Source of the DNA: Bog-159 sp963843255
GTDB lineage: Bacteria > Acidobacteriota > Terriglobia > Bryobacterales > Bryobacteraceae
DNA: 64,000 nucleotides
Assembly (NCBI GenBank): GCA_963843255.1
Contig: CAWJJQ010000008.1
Coordinates: 310,001-374,000 of the forward strand
Direction of reading: 5' to 3'
Of the stretch, positions 26,532 to 35,195 are shown one piece after another (the first letter of the stretch is position 1; each line of letters opens with the position of its first letter). Below the pieces are notes generated by a model that was given only the letters and a program-made list of their open reading frames with translations, did no database searches and was not told where the DNA came from. Both the position numbers and the translations under genes were made by a program.

Positions 26532-26932
26532 TCAGAAGGGAGAGGACGTCACTAATCAGGCGGCGTTACCAAAAGAACGCGAATCCGAGCGTTTGCGCCA
26601 CTCTCAGGCCGACGCTGAAAGCGTCGGCGCGAGAACCGGCCTCAACAGGAGCGCAAGCCGCGCCGATTCGGAAATTCTGAAGGGTAGTACCCCGGCGAGG
26701 CGTCGGCCAAGATCTGGCGGCGAATCTATCCGGAGTCCATACTGGAGTACGCCATATCAAGGCCGCTGAACAGACGCACGCGTGCCAACTCCTCCGGGAG
26801 CGAGTACGGCGGCAACCTCGGGCGGAAGCTCGAGCTTCGATATCGTGAGCTTAAACAGGCCAGGAAGCGGGAATAGTGTAGTTAATGAACCCGGAAGCCA
26901 GAATGCAAATTCCGGGTTATCGGAGGGGACCC
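26532..26932. other. Intergenic stretch with a hairpin and an open plus-strand remnant
   Basis: These 401 bases hold no complete gene. A perfect hairpin lies at 26608-26628 (8-base stem GCCGACGC/GCGTCGGC, loop TGAAA). On the plus strand, 26688-26876 is open from a TAG to a TAG with no start codon. It reads like the C-terminal part of a basic protein (EYGGNLGRKLELRYRELKQ near the end, closing ARKRE), so it may be a 3' remnant of a lost gene. Another hairpin lies before the next gene, at 26888-26918. The minus-strand frame 26566-26760 is not convincing. Confidence 0.35.
26888..26918 (+). promoter_or_regulatory. Leader hairpin before the small secreted protein
   Basis: AACCCGGAA (26888-26896) pairs perfectly with TTCCGGGTT (26910-26918) across a 13-base loop. 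It ends three bases before the GGAGGGGA ribosome site of the gene at 26933. No T-run follows, so it is not a clear terminator. It could shield or space the ribosome site, or bind a protein. Confidence 0.45.
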
Positions 26933-27301
26933 ATGAAAACGCTGATCTGTCTTTTGCTGTTGGCCGCAACAGGCCTTGCCGCCGAAGACCTCAGCGGCAA
27001 GTGGCACGGCAAGCTGGATGTCACGACTGCCGACGGTGACAAGCGGTCAGACGAGGTGTATTTGGACCTCAAACTCGATGGTACTAAAGTTACCGGAACC
27101 ATAGCTGTCAATCCGGACCACCCATTTGCCATCCGGAACGGAAAGCTGGATGCGGGGAAGCTCACCTTCGAGGCGCTTATGGACGATCCCGTTGTTTTCG
27201 ATCTCGTCTTCGACGGCCAAACCATCCGGGGCAGCGCTAGTGGAACCGGCGGCGGGGGCGCAAGAACGTCGGCGAAGGTGGATTTGAAGCGTGTGAAATG
27301 A
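26933..27301 (+). CDS. Small secreted protein, unknown function
   Basis: A 122-residue protein with a signal peptide (MKTLICLLLLAATGLAAE, cut near 18). The mature part DLSGKWHGKLDVTTADGDKRSDEVYLDLKLDGTKVTGTI is made of alternating strands, typical of small acidobacterial exported beta-sheet proteins. No enzymatic motif is seen. The ATG at 26933 has a strong GGAGGGGA ribosome site four bases upstream, with a hairpin just before that. It stands alone, with 150 bases to the next, convergent gene. Confidence 0.75.
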   Translation: MKTLICLLLLAATGLAAEDLSGKWHGKLDVTTADGDKRSDEVYLDLKLDGTKVTGTIAVNPDHPFAIRNGKLDAGKLTFEALMDDPVVFDLVFDGQTIRGSASGTGGGGARTSAKVDLKRVK

Positions 27302-27453
27302 CTCGGCGCAGCCAGCCTCACCTACAAAGGAAGTTCACGCGCGAGGTCGTTCGCGAACCAATTAGGGCGGAAATGAGCTCGTTGGTGCCGGCACTGAATC
27401 AGTGACCAATTTTCATGCCAGGTTCACGCGTATGCCGCGCACCGGACCCTTTC

Positions 27454-28833
27454 CTAGCGCCCGATCAGAAGGCCGGCCATCCGGCGGGCCAGCGCGCCGT
27501 ACGGCGGACGCAGCATGCCCAGCGTCGTAAACCGGCTCTGGTAGAACACGCCTTTCTTCTTCGAGAACGTCAGAAATCCGTCGAACCCGTGATACGATCC
27601 CATGCCGCTGGGGCCTACGCCGCCAAATGGCAGATCGTTCTGGGCGATATGGAAGATGGTGTCGTTGATCGTGACGCCGCCGGATACAGTCCGTGACAGC
27701 ACCGATTTCACGCGCCTGGAGTTATTGTCGAAATAATACAACGCCAGCGGGCGCGGTCGGGCATTCACGTAATCGATAGCTTCATCGATCGACCGGTAAG
27801 TGACTACCGGCAGCACGGGGCCGAAGATCTCCTCGTGCATGATATCCATGCGGCCATCCACGTTCGAAAGCAGGGTGGGCGGGAAGACTCGGTTCTGTTC
27901 ATCGACAGTTTCATGAGCCGGGTTCAATTCGACGGCCTGGGCGCCCTTCCGAACGGCATCATCCACCAGGCCACGCAGGCGCTGGTAGTGATCTCGGTTG
28001 ATGATGCGGGTGAAATCGGGATTATCGGTCAGGCGCGGGTACATCGTTGTGGTGGCCTGGGAAGCGTGCCGCACAAACTCATTGCGCGCACTGGCTTCGA
28101 CCAGCACGTAATCGGGCGCGATACAGGTCTGGCCGGCATTGTACAGCTTGCCCGCCATGATGCGCGCGGCCGCGGTCTGCGCCGGGAAATCCGGATGGAC
28201 CAGCGCCGGCGACTTGCCTCCAAGCTCAAGCGTGACAGGCGTAAGGTTCTCGCTGGCCGAACGCATGATGAGCTTGCCCACGCGCGTCGAACCGGTGAAA
28301 AGCAGGTGATCGAAAGGCAGCGAAGCGAAGGCCGCGCCGGTTTCGGGACCGCCGGTCACGACCGTCACATAGTCCGCGGGAAACAGATCGGCGGCACACT
28401 GCGCCATGAGCTCGGCGGTCCTGGGGGCCAGTTCCGAAGGCTTGAGCATCACGTGATTGCCGGCCGCCAGGGCGCTCACCATTGGCGAAAAACTGAGCAG
28501 GAGCGGGTAGTTCCACGCTCCGATGATGCCCACCGCACCCAGCGGCTGATAGACCACGCGCGCGCGGCCGGGCAGGAATTGCCAGCCGGCGGCGGCGGAA
28601 CGGGGGCGCATCCACTGCGGCAGGTGGCGGATAGTATGGCGAATCGTATCGACCAACGGGAAAACTTCCAGCAGGAGGGTCTCTTCGCGGGCACGGCCAC
28701 CGAAGTCCTCCGAAATGGCGCGGACGAATTCCTCGCGGCGCTGGCGCAGGGTCTTTAACAGGGCCCGTAAAGCCTGGATGCGTTGCTGGGATCCAGGCGG
28801 TTGATACGCGAACGCCTTGCGTTGAGCCGCCAA
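27454..28833 (-). CDS. Aldehyde dehydrogenase (class 3-like)
   Basis: A 459-residue NAD(P)-dependent aldehyde dehydrogenase. The segment PLGAVGIIGAWNYPLLLSFSPMVSALAAGN (about residues 97-126) and FTGSTRVGKLIM (about 178-189) bind the cofactor. The Glu of LELGGKSPALVH (about 203) is the general base, and the Cys of NAGQTCIAPDYVLV (about 236) is the nucleophile. The C-terminal NDTIFHIAQNDLPFGGVGPSGMGSYHGFDGFLTFSKKKGV is typical of the class 3/coniferyl-aldehyde dehydrogenase group. The start is uncertain. TTG at 28833 opens the homologous part, and the frame stays open further upstream without an ATG. It lies 87 bases after the efflux operon on the same strand. Confidence 0.86.
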   Translation of the reverse strand: MAAQRKAFAYQPPGSQQRIQALRALLKTLRQRREEFVRAISEDFGGRAREETLLLEVFPLVDTIRHTIRHLPQWMRPRSAAAGWQFLPGRARVVYQPLGAVGIIGAWNYPLLLSFSPMVSALAAGNHVMLKPSELAPRTAELMAQCAADLFPADYVTVVTGGPETGAAFASLPFDHLLFTGSTRVGKLIMRSASENLTPVTLELGGKSPALVHPDFPAQTAAARIMAGKLYNAGQTCIAPDYVLVEASARNEFVRHASQATTTMYPRLTDNPDFTRIINRDHYQRLRGLVDDAVRKGAQAVELNPAHETVDEQNRVFPPTLLSNVDGRMDIMHEEIFGPVLPVVTYRSIDEAIDYVNARPRPLALYYFDNNSRRVKSVLSRTVSGGVTINDTIFHIAQNDLPFGGVGPSGMGSYHGFDGFLTFSKKKGVFYQSRFTTLGMLRPPYGALARRMAGLLIGR

Positions 28834-28920
28834 CGTGGCGGTCAGATCCGTTTGAAAGGTAGTACCTGTAGTTCTCGTTTTTGAATTATAGCGCTCTATC
28901 GCCGGGAAAGAGTTCGCCCG

Positions 28921-30510
28921 TTAGTGCGAGAGCGACGGCTGACGCTCGCCGGGCTTGGGGCGGCGCATGAGCATCGGCAATGGAACCAGGCAAGCCACCA
29001 CCAGCGCCATGATCCAGAAACTGTTTTCAAAGCTCATGGTGCTGGCTTGCGCTTGTACGGTCCCATAGGCCAGCGCCAGCGCTTTGCGCGTGGCGGTAGC
29101 GGCGTCGTATCCTTGCGAGATGAACAGCGCTTTCATGCCGCCGATCCAGCGCTCGAAATTGGGATCGCCGTGGCTGGTGTGCGCGGCGAAATTCACCTGG
29201 TGGATCTGGTTCTGGCGCGCCAGGAACGTGCTGAGCAGCGACGTGCCGATGCTACCGCCGAGATTGCGCGCAAAGTTCGAAAGGCCGGATACCTGGTTGT
29301 TCTTCTCGCGCGGCACTCCCACGTAATTGAGCGTGCTGATGGGAATGAAGATGAACGGCATGAACATGACCTGGGCCATGCGCAGGTACATGATGGTGTG
29401 AAAGTCGATCAGCAGGTTGACGATGGTCAGCCGGTACAGCATGAACGCCGTGCCCAGGAAACCGATGGATATGAGCAGACGAGGATCGACCTTGGTTGCG
29501 GTGATGCGTCCCGCGATGGGCATCATCAGCATCAGCACAAATCCGGCGGGCGACAATGCCATGCCCGCGCGCTCCGCGGTATAGCCGAGGCTGACCTGTA
29601 AAAACTCCGGGATCAGCACGGTGGACCCAAACAGCACCATGCCCAGCGTGAATGAGAAAAATACCGCCGTGCCGAAATTACGATTCTTCAACAGGCGCAC
29701 GTCCACAATGGGATCCTTGTGATACCACTCCCATAGGAAAAAGGCGATCAGCACAGGCAGTCCGATGCTGAACATTGTGCGGATCAAGGGAGAGGCGAAC
29801 CAATCGTCTTCCTGCCCTTTGTCGAGCACCACCTGCAGGCAGGCGACGCCCAGCACGATCAGCGACAGGCCGATGTAATCGATGGTGATGCCTCCCCGGC
29901 GCTCGCGTTTAAACCAGGGCGGATCTTCCACCAGGCGGGAAGTAAGAAACAGCGACAGCGCGCCGATCGGCAGGTTGATGAAGAAGATCCAGTGCCAGTT
30001 GAAATTGTCGGTGATCCAGCCGCCGAGTGTCGGTCCGATGGCGGGCGCCACCACCACCGCCATGCCGTAAAGCGCGAAAGCCATGCCACGCTTTTCGGTG
30101 GGGAAAGAATCCGCCAGAATGGCCTGCTCGGAAGGCTGCAGTCCGCCACCGCCGGCGCCCTGCAAAATACGGGCGAAGATCAGGAACGGCAGGCTCGGAG
30201 CGATGCCGCATAGAAGCGAGCAGAGCGTGAACAGCAGGACGCATCCCATGTAAAAGCGTTTGCGTCCGATCACGGTGGACAGCCATCCGGAAACCGGCAG
30301 CACGATGGCGCTCGACACCAGGTAACTGGTGAGCACCCAGGTGGCTTCCGTATAAGTGGCGCCCAATGACCCGGCGATATGCGGCAGGGCCACATTGGCG
30401 ATGGAGGAATCCAGCACTTCCATGAACGTAGCCAGCGTCACGGTGATGGCGACCAGGTAGGGATTATGGGCGGGCCGCCACTCTTCGTGCGGCATCTGGA
30501 TTCCAGCCAT
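28921..30510 (-). CDS. DHA2-family MFS efflux permease (EmrB-like)
   Basis: A 529-residue inner-membrane drug:proton antiporter of the DHA2 (14-helix) type. The first helix carries the diagnostic FMEVLDSSIANVALPHI motif (about residues 28-44). SGWLSTVIGRKRFYM in the first cytoplasmic loop is the MFS motif A. A GAGGGGLQPSEQAILADSF segment follows near 115. A large loop near residues 195-215 (VEDPPWFKRERRGG) is usual for the family. The start lies one base before the end of the EmrA-like gene, so they are coupled. Together with the adaptor and the TolC-like protein it would pump hydrophobic toxins out of the cell. Confidence 0.9.
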   Translation of the reverse strand: MAGIQMPHEEWRPAHNPYLVAITVTLATFMEVLDSSIANVALPHIAGSLGATYTEATWVLTSYLVSSAIVLPVSGWLSTVIGRKRFYMGCVLLFTLCSLLCGIAPSLPFLIFARILQGAGGGGLQPSEQAILADSFPTEKRGMAFALYGMAVVVAPAIGPTLGGWITDNFNWHWIFFINLPIGALSLFLTSRLVEDPPWFKRERRGGITIDYIGLSLIVLGVACLQVVLDKGQEDDWFASPLIRTMFSIGLPVLIAFFLWEWYHKDPIVDVRLLKNRNFGTAVFFSFTLGMVLFGSTVLIPEFLQVSLGYTAERAGMALSPAGFVLMLMMPIAGRITATKVDPRLLISIGFLGTAFMLYRLTIVNLLIDFHTIMYLRMAQVMFMPFIFIPISTLNYVGVPREKNNQVSGLSNFARNLGGSIGTSLLSTFLARQNQIHQVNFAAHTSHGDPNFERWIGGMKALFISQGYDAATATRKALALAYGTVQAQASTMSFENSFWIMALVVACLVPLPMLMRRPKPGERQPSLSH

Positions 30511-30511
30511 G

Positions 30512-31753
30512 CTATTTGCCGATGCGTACCTCGGGCTCCACCGACATGCCGGCGCGCAACAGCTCCAGGCCCTGCTGATTGGGCTGGAAGCGCAGGCGGA
30601 CCGGAATGCGCTGCACCACCTTCACGTAATTGCCGGTGGCATTCTCGGGCGGCAGAACGCTGCTGATGGCGCCTGTACCCCCGCCGATGTTTTCCACGTA
30701 GCCATCGAAGTCGCGATCTAACGCGTCCACGTGCAACCGGGCCGTCTGTTTGGGCCGCAGATTGGAAAGCTGGGTTTCTTTGAAGTTGGCCGTGACCCAC
30801 AGGTCGCCCACCTCTGCGATGGTCAGCAGTTGCTGGCCCGCCGACACGTGCGCGCCCGTCTCGGCCGAACGCTTCATGACGATGCCATCCACTGGGGAGA
30901 CGATCCTGGTATAGGAGAGCTTAAGCTGAGCCTGCTCCAATTGGGCGTGCGCGCTCTCGGAGTTGGCTTCCTGGGAGTGCACCGCGGCCTCCCGGATCCT
31001 CACCTGTTGCGTGGCAGTCTGCTGGTATTGATGCAAGCGGCTGCGGGACTCGAGCACCTGGGCCTTGCGCTGGTCCACGATGCGGGCTGCGGATTCCACG
31101 CTAGAGCGTGCGGCATCCACCGTGGCAGCCTGGGCTTTCGCCGCGGCTTCAACCTGATCGTATTCCTGCCGCGAAACCTCTTCCTTGGAGATGAGGATTT
31201 TGTAGCGTGCCAGATCGGCCTGGGCCTTGGCATTATTGGCCTCGGCTTCGGCCAGCCGGAAGGCGGCCGCGTCGCGATCGTGCGCGGCGGCGGCCGCGGC
31301 GGCCTCGGCATCGGCTACGTTCGCTTCGCCGCTCGACAAGTTAGCGGTGTTCTCTTCCCGGGTAATCGGGATGTTCGGTTGCTGCGCGGTCACCTGGCTG
31401 CGGGCTTGGTTCAACATGGCGGACGCCTGATCCACGGACACCTGGAAATCGCGCGGATCGAGATCCACCAGCGGCTCTCCCGCGTGCACAAATTGATTGT
31501 CTTCGACGTAGACTTTGACGATGGTGCCGTCCACTCGCGGGCTGACCGGGTCGAGGTGCATCTCGACATAAGCGTCGTCGGTGGATTCGAACTGGCGGAC
31601 ATGCAGCCAATAGATAACGGCCCCAGCCGCCACCACCAACAGGATGAGGAAGAAGATGGTGAACGCCCGCCGGCGGCCGGCTGTCGGCGAGACCGGCGGT
31701 GGCGGCGGCGAATGATCCGCGGCGGTGGTCGCCTGATTCTGGGTGGTGCTCAT
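30512..31753 (-). CDS. Membrane-fusion adaptor (EmrA/HlyD-like)
   Basis: A 413-residue periplasmic adaptor with one N-terminal membrane anchor (about residues 29-50, AFTIFFLILLVVAAGAVIYWL). The biotinyl-lipoyl half domain DDAYVEMHLDPVSPRVDGTIVKVYVEDNQFVHAGEPLVDLD comes next (about 56-97). A long coiled hairpin runs from about 100 to 265 (Ala- and Gln-rich, heptad-like). The second lipoyl half lies in YTRIVSPVDGIVMKRSAETGAHVSAGQQLL. It links the MFS permease to the outer-membrane channel. Its start overlaps the TolC-like gene stop by 4 bases (ATGA), and its stop is one base from the permease start. Confidence 0.9.
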   Translation of the reverse strand: MSTTQNQATTAADHSPPPPPVSPTAGRRRAFTIFFLILLVVAAGAVIYWLHVRQFESTDDAYVEMHLDPVSPRVDGTIVKVYVEDNQFVHAGEPLVDLDPRDFQVSVDQASAMLNQARSQVTAQQPNIPITREENTANLSSGEANVADAEAAAAAAAHDRDAAAFRLAEAEANNAKAQADLARYKILISKEEVSRQEYDQVEAAAKAQAATVDAARSSVESAARIVDQRKAQVLESRSRLHQYQQTATQQVRIREAAVHSQEANSESAHAQLEQAQLKLSYTRIVSPVDGIVMKRSAETGAHVSAGQQLLTIAEVGDLWVTANFKETQLSNLRPKQTARLHVDALDRDFDGYVENIGGGTGAISSVLPPENATGNYVKVVQRIPVRLRFQPNQQGLELLRAGMSVEPEVRIGK

Positions 31754-33327
31754 GGGCGCGTTCCTTTTAATAGATCGGGCAGCGACGATTCGGCTTCACC
31801 CGCGGCGCGGGAAAGATTGAGGCGGGCGAGATCGAGCGAAAAAAGGCTCGAGACGTAATCGGCTTCGGCGCTGGCCACCTGCTCCTGTGCCTGCACCACT
31901 TCCACCGTGCTGGTCACCCCCAGGCTGAAGCGGTCGCGCGCTTCGCGAAGCGTCTCGGCGGCATAATCGCGATTGGTGGACGCCAGCTGAAGTTGCCCGG
32001 TCGCCGTCTCCAGTTCCACCAGCGCCGAGCGCACTTCCTGCTCCACGCGGCCCCGCTGATCGGCCAGCTCGGCCTGCCGCTGGTGCAGCGCCGTTTCGGC
32101 TTGCTGCTCATCCGCTTTCGTGCGGCCGCCAGTCCAGACGGGAAGGTTCACCGATCCGGTAGCGGTGAAAACGCCATGTACCTGCGAAGGGTTGGGGCCC
32201 ATAACGCCGTAGTCGCCGTTGAAGGAAACGGAAGGCAGCCGTTCCGCGCGCGCGGCGTCCACGGCGCGCTCGGCGGCGCGCACCTGGGCGGCGGCGGCTT
32301 CCAGATCGGCCCGGTGTGCCAATGCCTGTTGGACGGCGGTGGCGGGCTCGGGTATCGGAATCGCGTTCGGCGCGAGCGGCTCGGTCAGGTTAAGATCGCG
32401 GTCCAGCGGCAGCCCGATGGTGCGCGCCAGGGCCAGCTTCTGCTTGCGCAGAACCGAGGCGAGCGAGTTCAGGCGCTGCTGTTGCGTTTGCAGTTCCACC
32501 AGCGTGCGCATCACGTCGATGCGGGCGTTGGTACCGGCCTCTTTGCGGATGCGCGCCTGATCGTACACCGCCTGCGCGTTCGAGACCTGGGCGCGCTGCG
32601 ACTCGATGCGCGCCGCGGTAGCCGTGGTCTGCAGATAGGCGCCGGCCACCGCCATTACCACTAGCTCACGCGCATCCTTGGCGGACAGGATCGACGCCTG
32701 CTCCAGCTCTTTGGCCGCCTTCCAATTGCGCCGGGCCACGGGATCGTATATCGAAGCGTTCACCGTAGCCTGCGCTTGCGAATAGCTATACGGCCCCACG
32801 ATCGAGGGGATCGAGAAGTTCAGGCCCGGCGGCAGGTTGAAGACGAATCCGTACGCCGCCAGGTTGGTCTGGGCGGCGGTTTCCGCGGCGCCTACCGAGA
32901 TGTTGGGCAGCAGCGCGCTGAGAGCCTGGATGCGCTGGGCGCGCGCGATGGCGCTGGAATTACCCGCGGCAATCACGCCCAGGTTGCTTTGGAGGCCCAT
33001 CTTAATGGCATCCGCAAGAGTAAGCGAGACCGGTCCGGGGGGTGGCGCGGCGCCCGGAACGCTGCCTTGCAAATTGCCGCCGATCTGGACAGAGGTGCTG
33101 ACCGTATCGACGCCGGCCGGAGATGTCGTCTGGCCGACCGAGACGGAACCGGCAGGGCTGCTGCGGCCGGACTCCGGCAAGACCATAGGTCGCGACGTGC
33201 CGCCCGCGGCCCCGCCGGGCGGCCCCTGGGCGAACGACACGGATGCGGCGGCCAGGATCAGTGCGGCGAGATACCCTGCCTGCGGACGCAGTGCGCGAAA
33301 CGCGGTCACAGTTCTTATTATATACAT
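31750..33327 (-). CDS. TolC-like outer-membrane efflux protein
   Basis: A 525-residue outer-membrane efflux protein. The ATG at 33327 was chosen because it opens on MYIIRTVTAFRALRPQAGYLAALILAAASVSFAQG, a signal peptide, while the frame upstream would run into the divergent regulator. Two OEP repeats follow: residues about 95-285 (LTLADAIKMGLQSNLGVIAAGNSS...) and about 310-505 (VQQALAHRADLEAAAAQVRAAERAVDAARAERLPSVSF). Long helices with Ala and Gln are typical of the alpha-barrel. A Gly/Pro-rich linker of about 50 residues follows the signal. It is the first gene of the efflux operon, and its start codon lies inside the palindrome at 33319-33342. Confidence 0.88.
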   Translation of the reverse strand: MYIIRTVTAFRALRPQAGYLAALILAAASVSFAQGPPGGAAGGTSRPMVLPESGRSSPAGSVSVGQTTSPAGVDTVSTSVQIGGNLQGSVPGAAPPPGPVSLTLADAIKMGLQSNLGVIAAGNSSAIARAQRIQALSALLPNISVGAAETAAQTNLAAYGFVFNLPPGLNFSIPSIVGPYSYSQAQATVNASIYDPVARRNWKAAKELEQASILSAKDARELVVMAVAGAYLQTTATAARIESQRAQVSNAQAVYDQARIRKEAGTNARIDVMRTLVELQTQQQRLNSLASVLRKQKLALARTIGLPLDRDLNLTEPLAPNAIPIPEPATAVQQALAHRADLEAAAAQVRAAERAVDAARAERLPSVSFNGDYGVMGPNPSQVHGVFTATGSVNLPVWTGGRTKADEQQAETALHQRQAELADQRGRVEQEVRSALVELETATGQLQLASTNRDYAAETLREARDRFSLGVTSTVEVVQAQEQVASAEADYVSSLFSLDLARLNLSRAAGEAESSLPDLLKGTRP

Positions 33328-33342
33328 GCATGAATGTATATA
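33319..33342. promoter_or_regulatory. 24-bp palindrome, likely operator of the TetR regulator
   Basis: The sequence begins TATATACATGCATG and ends AATGTATATA. It equals its own reverse complement at 22 of 24 positions. It covers the tolC-like start codon (33327) and ends 11 bases before the first ATG of the divergent TetR gene. A TetR dimer bound here would block both genes, the usual layout of autoregulated efflux repressors. The inducer is unknown. Confidence 0.7.
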
Positions 33343-33352
33343 ATGAGAGGTA

Positions 33353-34021
33353 ATGCACGATATGGTTTTGGCGCGAACTCCGGCCCGGAGCCCTCGACGC
33401 CGGACGGCGGAGGTAACTCCCCGCAACAAGCACCAGCAGCGGACCGAGGCTACCCGCCAGGCGCTGCTCGATTCGGCGCGGCGGATCTTCGCCCGGGATG
33501 GCTTCGAGGCAACCCGCATCGAGGATGTGGCGGCTGCAACCGGACACACCCGCGGCGCTTTCTACGCGCACTTCCGCACCAAAGAAGATCTCTTTTTCGC
33601 GCTGTTCGAGCAGGAGGCGGAACAGCGCGTGGAGCAGATCCGCGCGGCGCTCGAGTGCTGTCATACCGAAGAGGAGCGCATGGCCGCCTTGCGCGAGTTT
33701 TTCGTGTCGCGCATCGCTGACCGCCGCTGGGCCATGCTCATGGTGGAGTTCAAACTGTTTGCGGTGCGGCATCCGCATCTGCGCCCGGCCCTGGCGGCCA
33801 ATCACCGGCGCATCCGGGCGTCGTTGAAGATCGAGGGCGCCAGCGAACTCTGCAACGAGTTGGAGAAGGCAGCGCTCGAGGCCGTGCTGGCCGGGTTTTC
33901 GCTGGAGCACGCTTACGACCCGCTCCGGCTGCCCAAACGGCAGGCTACCCTGATGCTGGGCGCACTCTTCGACGCCATACTCGCAAACCACGTCAACGCG
34001 CGCGTCAAAGCGGGAGCCTGA
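33353..34021 (+). CDS. TetR/AcrR family transcriptional regulator
   Basis: A 222-residue repressor. The helix-turn-helix is in TRQALLDSARRIFARDGFEATRIEDVAAATGHTRGAFYAHFRTKEDLFFALF (about residues 34-86), the classic TetR_N domain, and the ligand-binding part is C-terminal (ECCHTEEERMAALREFFVSRI onwards). The ATG at 33353 is listed as the start. A second ATG at 33362 (MVLARTPARS) has better spacing to GAGAGG at 33345-33350 and may be the true one. The gene diverges from the tolC-emrA-emrB operon with the palindrome between them. An ASCH-domain gene follows seven bases after the stop. Confidence 0.88.
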   Translation: MHDMVLARTPARSPRRRTAEVTPRNKHQQRTEATRQALLDSARRIFARDGFEATRIEDVAAATGHTRGAFYAHFRTKEDLFFALFEQEAEQRVEQIRAALECCHTEEERMAALREFFVSRIADRRWAMLMVEFKLFAVRHPHLRPALAANHRRIRASLKIEGASELCNELEKAALEAVLAGFSLEHAYDPLRLPKRQATLMLGALFDAILANHVNARVKAGA

Positions 34022-34028
34022 GCACCAT

Positions 34029-34340
34029 ATGGTCTTTACCAAGCGCCTGCGCGAAGGAGTCCTCCGCGGGGAAATCACCTGCAGCGTGCGCATCTGGATG
34101 CGCCCGCACGTTAAGGTCGCGCACCGCTACCCAATGGAAGACGGCCAGATCGAAGTGGATTCCATCGAGCCGATCGGCTTTCCGGATATAACTCCGGAAC
34201 TGGCGCGCGAATCGGGCTTTCTGGGAGTGGTCGATCTGCTGAAGGTCGCCAAGCACGGCAAGGGCGAGAATATTTATCTGGTCCGTTTCCACTACGTCCG
34301 CCCACGCAAGAAGCGCACCGGCCCTACCGCGACCAGGTGA
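34029..34340 (+). CDS. ASCH-domain protein
   Basis: A 103-residue cytosolic protein that fits the ASCH fold: MVFTKRLREGVLRGEITCSVRIWMRPHVKVAHRYPMEDGQIEVDSIEPI has the conserved K-x-G/R-x-T/S core (RRGEIT-type) followed by a beta-barrel. LARESGFLGVVDLLKVAKHGKGENIYLVRFHYV ends the domain. ASCH domains are linked to RNA binding and, in some members, to hydrolysis of modified cytidine. The exact activity here is not readable. It follows the TetR gene by seven bases and may be co-transcribed. Its last 17 bases overlap the convergent membrane-protein gene. Confidence 0.75.
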   Translation: MVFTKRLREGVLRGEITCSVRIWMRPHVKVAHRYPMEDGQIEVDSIEPIGFPDITPELARESGFLGVVDLLKVAKHGKGENIYLVRFHYVRPRKKRTGPTATR

Positions 34341-35118
34341 TGCCGCGGCCCAGCACCACGATGAACAGCAAGCCTGCGATGGCGCCAGTGAGAATCCAGG
34401 GCAGACTGCGGCGGATCGGCCCATTCCTCGGCGCCTCTGTCGCGCGGAATCGGCGCATGATGAAAGGCAGGCTCAGCAGGCCGGCATTGGCTCCCAGAGT
34501 CGATGGCAAGGCCGAGGCGATCACATAGAAAAGGCCCGCCGGATTTAACAGGCCGGCGACTCCCGCCAGGATGCCTTCGGTGAAATACGGAGTCCAGCAC
34601 AATGCGCGCAGCCTGCGCCCGTGATCGCTGTGCCCGTGAAATCGGCTTAGGGCGGAGGCGACGACCATCATCGACAGATAGTAAGACCCCACGCCCAAAA
34701 CACACAATCCGGCTTGCCACACCCAGTGCGGCTGCAGTCCCCGAATCACTTCCGCCCAGTCACCGAAGTTCGACACGCCGGAAAACAAGAAGTAACCCGT
34801 GCCGCTCATCAGATTTCCAGCCAGAGCCAGCACCAGAAAGTAGCGCGTCTCCGGTTGCATGCCCCGCAGCCCCCTGAGCAGCAACCGGAAGATTGCCGCA
34901 GAGACCAGGTTGGCCAACGTGCCGTTGGCCGAGATCCAGCGGCTTCCGATGTCGGACTGCAGGGCCACCGTGCTCATCGTGATCTGCCTGGCTCCGCTCA
35001 ACCAAGCAGTCACGCCGTGGCCCAGTCCCTCGTGCAGCAGATCCTGGACTATGTAGGCCAACACCGAAATGGCGATAACTGTCAACCGGTCGTCAGCGGA
35101 CACTTCGTCGGACGGCAT
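34324..35118 (-). CDS. Hypothetical polytopic membrane protein with HEGLGH segment
   Basis: A 264-residue membrane protein with six or seven hydrophobic segments (about residues 12-28, 70-85, 90-115, 130-155, 175-205, 235-258). The first helix ends with IVQDLLHEGLGHGVTAWLSGA. That resembles the HExGH-type helix of site-2-like metalloproteases but does not match HExxH exactly (His-Glu-x-x-x-His), and I see no second motif (LDG or NPDG). It may be an inactive relative or a different family. The gene is convergent with the ASCH gene (17-base overlap) and divergent from the exported protein at 35196. Confidence 0.65.
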   Translation of the reverse strand: MPSDEVSADDRLTVIAISVLAYIVQDLLHEGLGHGVTAWLSGARQITMSTVALQSDIGSRWISANGTLANLVSAAIFRLLLRGLRGMQPETRYFLVLALAGNLMSGTGYFLFSGVSNFGDWAEVIRGLQPHWVWQAGLCVLGVGSYYLSMMVVASALSRFHGHSDHGRRLRALCWTPYFTEGILAGVAGLLNPAGLFYVIASALPSTLGANAGLLSLPFIMRRFRATEAPRNGPIRRSLPWILTGAIAGLLFIVVLGRGITWSR

Positions 35119-35195
35119 ACGGCTTTTCTATCACAACCGGAGCCGAAAGATCTTTGGAATGACACGTGCTCCTGCACGGTTTGAGGGAAGAAAAG

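Noticed and set aside
26566..26760. Minus-strand frame ending in an outer-membrane-like FAFFW
   Set aside because: The likeness rests on a few residues, and part of it is encoded by the hairpin at 26608-26628.
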